A stretch of 64,000 nt of DNA from Pseudorasbora parva (lineage: Eukaryota > Chordata > Actinopteri > Cypriniformes > Gobionidae): assembly GCF_024679245.1 (NCBI RefSeq), contig NC_090183.1, positions 26,211,809 through 26,275,808 on the forward strand, given 5' to 3'. A program made the translations under genes and the position numbers. This document shows, piece by piece, positions 60,664 through 64,000 of this stretch (position 1 is the stretch's first letter; each line of letters starts with the position of its first letter). A model generated the notes under the pieces. The model was not told the origin of the DNA. It searched no databases and saw only the letters and a list, made by a program, of their open reading frames with translations.

Positions 60664-62759
60664 AAGTGCAGGCAGTGATGAGGTGATGATGAGTTGCAGG
60701 TGTGGGTGATCAGTAGGCCTACTCTGGAGATGCTGTGCGGTGTCGAGAATGGGTGGAGCCTGGCATGCTTGTGACAAAATGCCGTCAACAAACTTTTCTG
60801 CATTCTAAGCGAATGTGGGTTGATGTCATACAGTTTTAGAAGAACATGTCCTTACTGTTTTATTTTGTATTAAATATAGTCGTACAAAATCTGTATTTTG
60901 CTCCAATAATGTGTAAGTTCCACTAAGGATGCATGTGAATGCCGATCTTCTTAACTGATTGACTTTACACTGGCATGTCAGGACCAATCCTCTTTTTTCC
61001 CCTCCCCTCTCTGTACATTTGAAGTTGAGACTAAATTCAACAATTATAGGGAGAGAGTTGTGTGATGGATTCACTTGGCAGCCCTGCTCTTGGACCAGTT
61101 AGTGTGGGCTGGGGATATTCTGCTAATTGTCAAGAGGTGGACAAAATTCCAGAATTAAAAGCGGGGGAAAAACTAAGGTGAGTGGGAAGTTGTTTGCTTA
61201 CTTGTCCTTTGATGTGCATTGTTTTGATTTGCTCTGATAAAAAAGGTTGCGTGGAATTCAATCCAGGCTTTTTTTCTTTCATTCTTTTCTTCTTTTTTTA
61301 TTTTGTATTATGTATATACACAGTAAGAGCACAAACAAATAAAGCTTGTACACAGAATGCATGTAATTAAGCTTCAATTTCAGCAAATAAGATTATAGTT
61401 TATTGTTATAAATCAACTTATTGTAAGTGCAAGTATGAAACAAACTCAAAATTATCTGAACAGTTGAAAAATCATATGAACAGTATCTGCTGTATCTGAA
61501 CTTACTTGTCATACAAATGTCTCTCAGACATTTTTAACAGTAAAAGGCTGTACTGTAAATGGGATGTATTGTTTATAAAAATGAAACATGTATTTGTGTG
61601 GAGGCTTACATAATATGGCCCTTCATTCCCATGTTCACATATTCAAGATGCATCTCTCTTATCTTCCATCTGTTGTGTCTTTAAACTGTTGAAAAAGACT
61701 TTTGACTTGGATTGCTATGGGCTTTGGGCACACTCTGACTGCATTATTTTCTCAGGATCATTTCATAATAAGAGAAACTGGACTAAAGTTTTCCCCTTAA
61801 GGTGCTTTTACCTCAGTTGTCTTTGGAATACAGATATACGTTTCCTTTTTAAAGAAAACTACTTAAACAAGTTATAGACATTTAAGTTAACCAAGCAAAT
61901 GTTCTAAACTAACCATTTGTTTTATTAAAATATATAAAATTTGGACTCTAGAATTGCTAGAAAATCAAAGCCATATGTCTAATTTAAGTTGTGTTACAAA
62001 TTTGAAATGATCACATCACAAAAATTAAGGACATTTCACAACGGTTTTAACAAGATTAATGTAGTGTTGAAGTTTTCGAATGGACCTAATTTATGCTGAT
62101 TAATTGGGAGAACAGGCAATCAAATGTGTGCCAGTTGTCCTGCTATCTTAATTTTTTTTTTTTTTTTTTTACCATTTTATTTTTTATTTTATTTTTTGCA
62201 GTGTTTTTGATTCAGGTGGTGCCTTGACTTAACCCACATCGCATCTTGTCTTTCCATGAAAACATTTTTCAGTCATTCGTAGATTTATGGAAAGTGGAAA
62301 ACTTCCAAATTCCATTACAATGGTGACTTAATAGAAAGCCCAAGGATACATTATTACCTCCTTGAATTTAGTAGGAATGTCTTAGATGATTTAGCTGAGT
62401 TGACAGCAAGCGGCGACATGCGTGATCAGACTTACCAAGGTGGGAAATCCCGGAAACGGCTCTTTGTACTGCATGATCCAGCTGTTCCGACAAAAGGAAA
62501 TTGTTGGTGGGTTTATGTTTGTGTGAGCTGGGTTGTGGGTTTTCAGAAAATGTAACCATTGAGTAGTTAAAGAATATTATTTGTGCACAATGTTATTATT
62601 GGTGCATAATGTTTAAATGAGAACTTATATGAGATACTAGATGTATATTAGCTCATATTCTGCTACACTCTATACATTTACCGCTCACTCTTATGACCCT
62701 CAATGCCGGCCACAATCACCATGACGTTGCCAAGTAAGACATGTTCCTGGATCAACATA
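60664..62759. other. No gene recognised
   Basis: AT-rich, no domain-bearing frame, no transposon ends found. A T-run lies at 62152-62170. Confidence 0.5.
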
Positions 62760-62931
62760 TTTTGTTGACCTGGGGCCTGTACCATGATGGTAGTTTAACA
62801 AACTCAGGGTTACAGGATTAGTTTTGAGTTGACAAAACCAAACCAATCTATTCAGGCTTTAATACCATGATGCTGATCTTCAGCTTTCTCTGTCAACTCA
62901 GGCTTTGATCCTGAGTTCAGGAGTAAAGCTG
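62760..62931. repeat. Dispersed repeat fragment before the minisatellite
   Basis: Contains CTGTACCATGATGGTAG, GAGTTGACAAAACCAAACCA and GTCAACTCAGGCTTTGATCC, a pattern seen in fish interspersed repeats. Ends run into the tandem array. Confidence 0.4.
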
Positions 62932-63153
62932 TGACATCAGTAGTGAAGAGGCAATCACATGCTGTGGATCAGTGATGTGACATCAGCAGTGAACAGCCAA
63001 TCACATGCTGTGGATCAGTGATGTGACATCAGCAGTGAACAGCCAATCACATGCTGTGGATCAGTGATGTGACCTCAGTAGTGAAGAGCCAATCACATGC
63101 TGTGGATCAGTGATGTGACATCAGTAGTGAACAGCCAATCGCATGCTGTGGAT
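62932..63153. repeat. 46-bp minisatellite, about 4.8 copies
   Basis: Units start (TGACATCAG type) at 62932, 62978, 63024, 63070 and 63116: an exact period of 46. Each has CCAATCACATGCTGTGG. Few substitutions between units. Confidence 0.97.
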
Positions 63154-63675
63154 TATTGGAACTGAGATTAATTTCTCTCTTCTGCAGAATAATAAATGAT
63201 TGAAACATTTTAAGAATTTAAACAAATTTACACAGCAAGAAGAAAAGAGCTGTTTATTAACGAGGGCAAATTAAAGAAAAAATATTATATGTCAATGCAA
63301 GTAAGTCATTAAGTTAGTTTAGTTAATATATAGAGAGAATTGAACATTTAAGATCAGTAAGCTTCTCTTAATAGCTTTATTTATTGATTTTAAAGCTTTT
63401 GTATGATTTTATTATAGGCTATTTATATAAAGTTTAAAAAAGTGCATATTAATGATTGAATAGCTAACTAAAGTGATAAATGTGTAATTGATTAAGGATA
63501 TAAAAATTATATAAGTTTTATCTAAATCATTAAAAATTATTATTATTATTATTATAAATAAGCATTGTTAAAAGCCAGATGCTTTGGTCTTTAAAAAAAC
63601 ATTTGCTATGTCCTGACCTTTAATGTGGAGTAGAAAAAGGGGGAGTGGCTTTATTGCATCAGAGATGCATCACCC
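63154..63675. other. No gene recognised
   Basis: AT-rich; a short (TTA)n run at about 63537-63556. Confidence 0.55.
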
Positions 63676-64000
63676 TGCGTCCCAATTCGCATACTATCCA
63701 TCCTAAATCGTATTTGAAAATCGAATTAGTATGTCCCAAATCGTAGTATGTTGAAAAGAGTATTCCAAAGATTCCCGGATGATTTACTATTTCTGGTCCG
63801 AATTCGAAGTATGGATCGATGGGCACTCCAACGGCTGATATTGCCCACAACCCATTGCGAGTTGGACGAAGATTCGATTAGAACTACAAACGCGGATAAA
63901 AAGTGTTAAAAAAAAAATACAAACATGACGGATGTGCAAGTCAGACGGTTAAGTAGAGGAGTTTAGATAAAGGGGTTTTAGTGACCAACTATCAATATTT
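63676..64000. mobile_element. Left part of a MITE cut by the window edge
   Basis: TGCGTCCCAATTCGCATACT is a typical left end of a widespread fish repeat; the rest lies beyond the window. Confidence 0.45.

Noticed and set aside
62932..63153. CRISPR-like array
   Set aside because: Units are contiguous and alike throughout, with no unique spacers; it is a minisatellite in a vertebrate genome.

Overview
The window is vertebrate nuclear DNA, most likely from a cyprinid or other cypriniform (zebrafish- or carp-like) fish. It carries an intact, intron-rich vigilin gene with fish-like residues, eukaryotic tRNA genes with internal A/B boxes, long (TA)n/(CA)n microsatellites, and a dense mix of DNA transposons, MITEs, one LINE and one LTR retrotransposon of types common in cyprinid genomes. 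The species cannot be fixed from sequence alone.

The one clear protein-coding gene is hdlbp (vigilin), on the minus strand. Its 26 coding exons run from the ATG at 33129 down to the TAA at 17814. They join without any frame problem into a 1272-residue protein, close to the roughly 1270 residues known for vertebrate vigilin. It has 15 KH-type repeats in tandem. A probable TATA/CCAAT promoter (about 43240-43290) and two 5' non-coding exons (about 43177-43238 and 41817-41888) lie upstream, so the transcription unit probably covers about 17-43 kb. Twenty-three of the 25 introns between coding exons start with GT; two start with GC.

Layout. 1-9.6 kb: repeats, a decayed minus-strand coding unit (3.9-6.1 kb), a 5'-truncated LINE (6.2-7.5 kb) and nested MITEs (8.0-9.0 kb). 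9.6-10.6 kb: three tRNA genes, Gly(TCC) and Pro(TGG) on minus and Ile(AAT) on plus. 11.8-16.4 kb: two defective copies of one Tc1 family, one broken by a MITE and the other sitting inside a hAT-like element. 16.4-43.3 kb: hdlbp, whose introns hold most of the middle-window transposons, including a five-element nest at 23.8-26.0 kb and a 2.4-kb hAT-like element at 37.8-40.2 kb. 43.7-46.6 kb: MITEs and a long hairpin repeat. 47-48.1 kb: GC-rich repeat and a Tc1 remnant. 52.4-56.6 kb: a defective Ty3/gypsy element with a 5-bp target duplication, its 5' LTR interrupted by a TTAA-flanked element. 57-64 kb: no gene recognised; MITE pieces and a 46-bp minisatellite.

The strongest recurring theme is TTAA-flanked (piggyBac-type target) non-autonomous elements. 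About a dozen ends are readable, and in three places two such elements abut and share a single TTAA. I found no convincing new gene system; the notable items are gene structure (GC-AG introns) and transposon nesting whose order can be read from target-site duplications.
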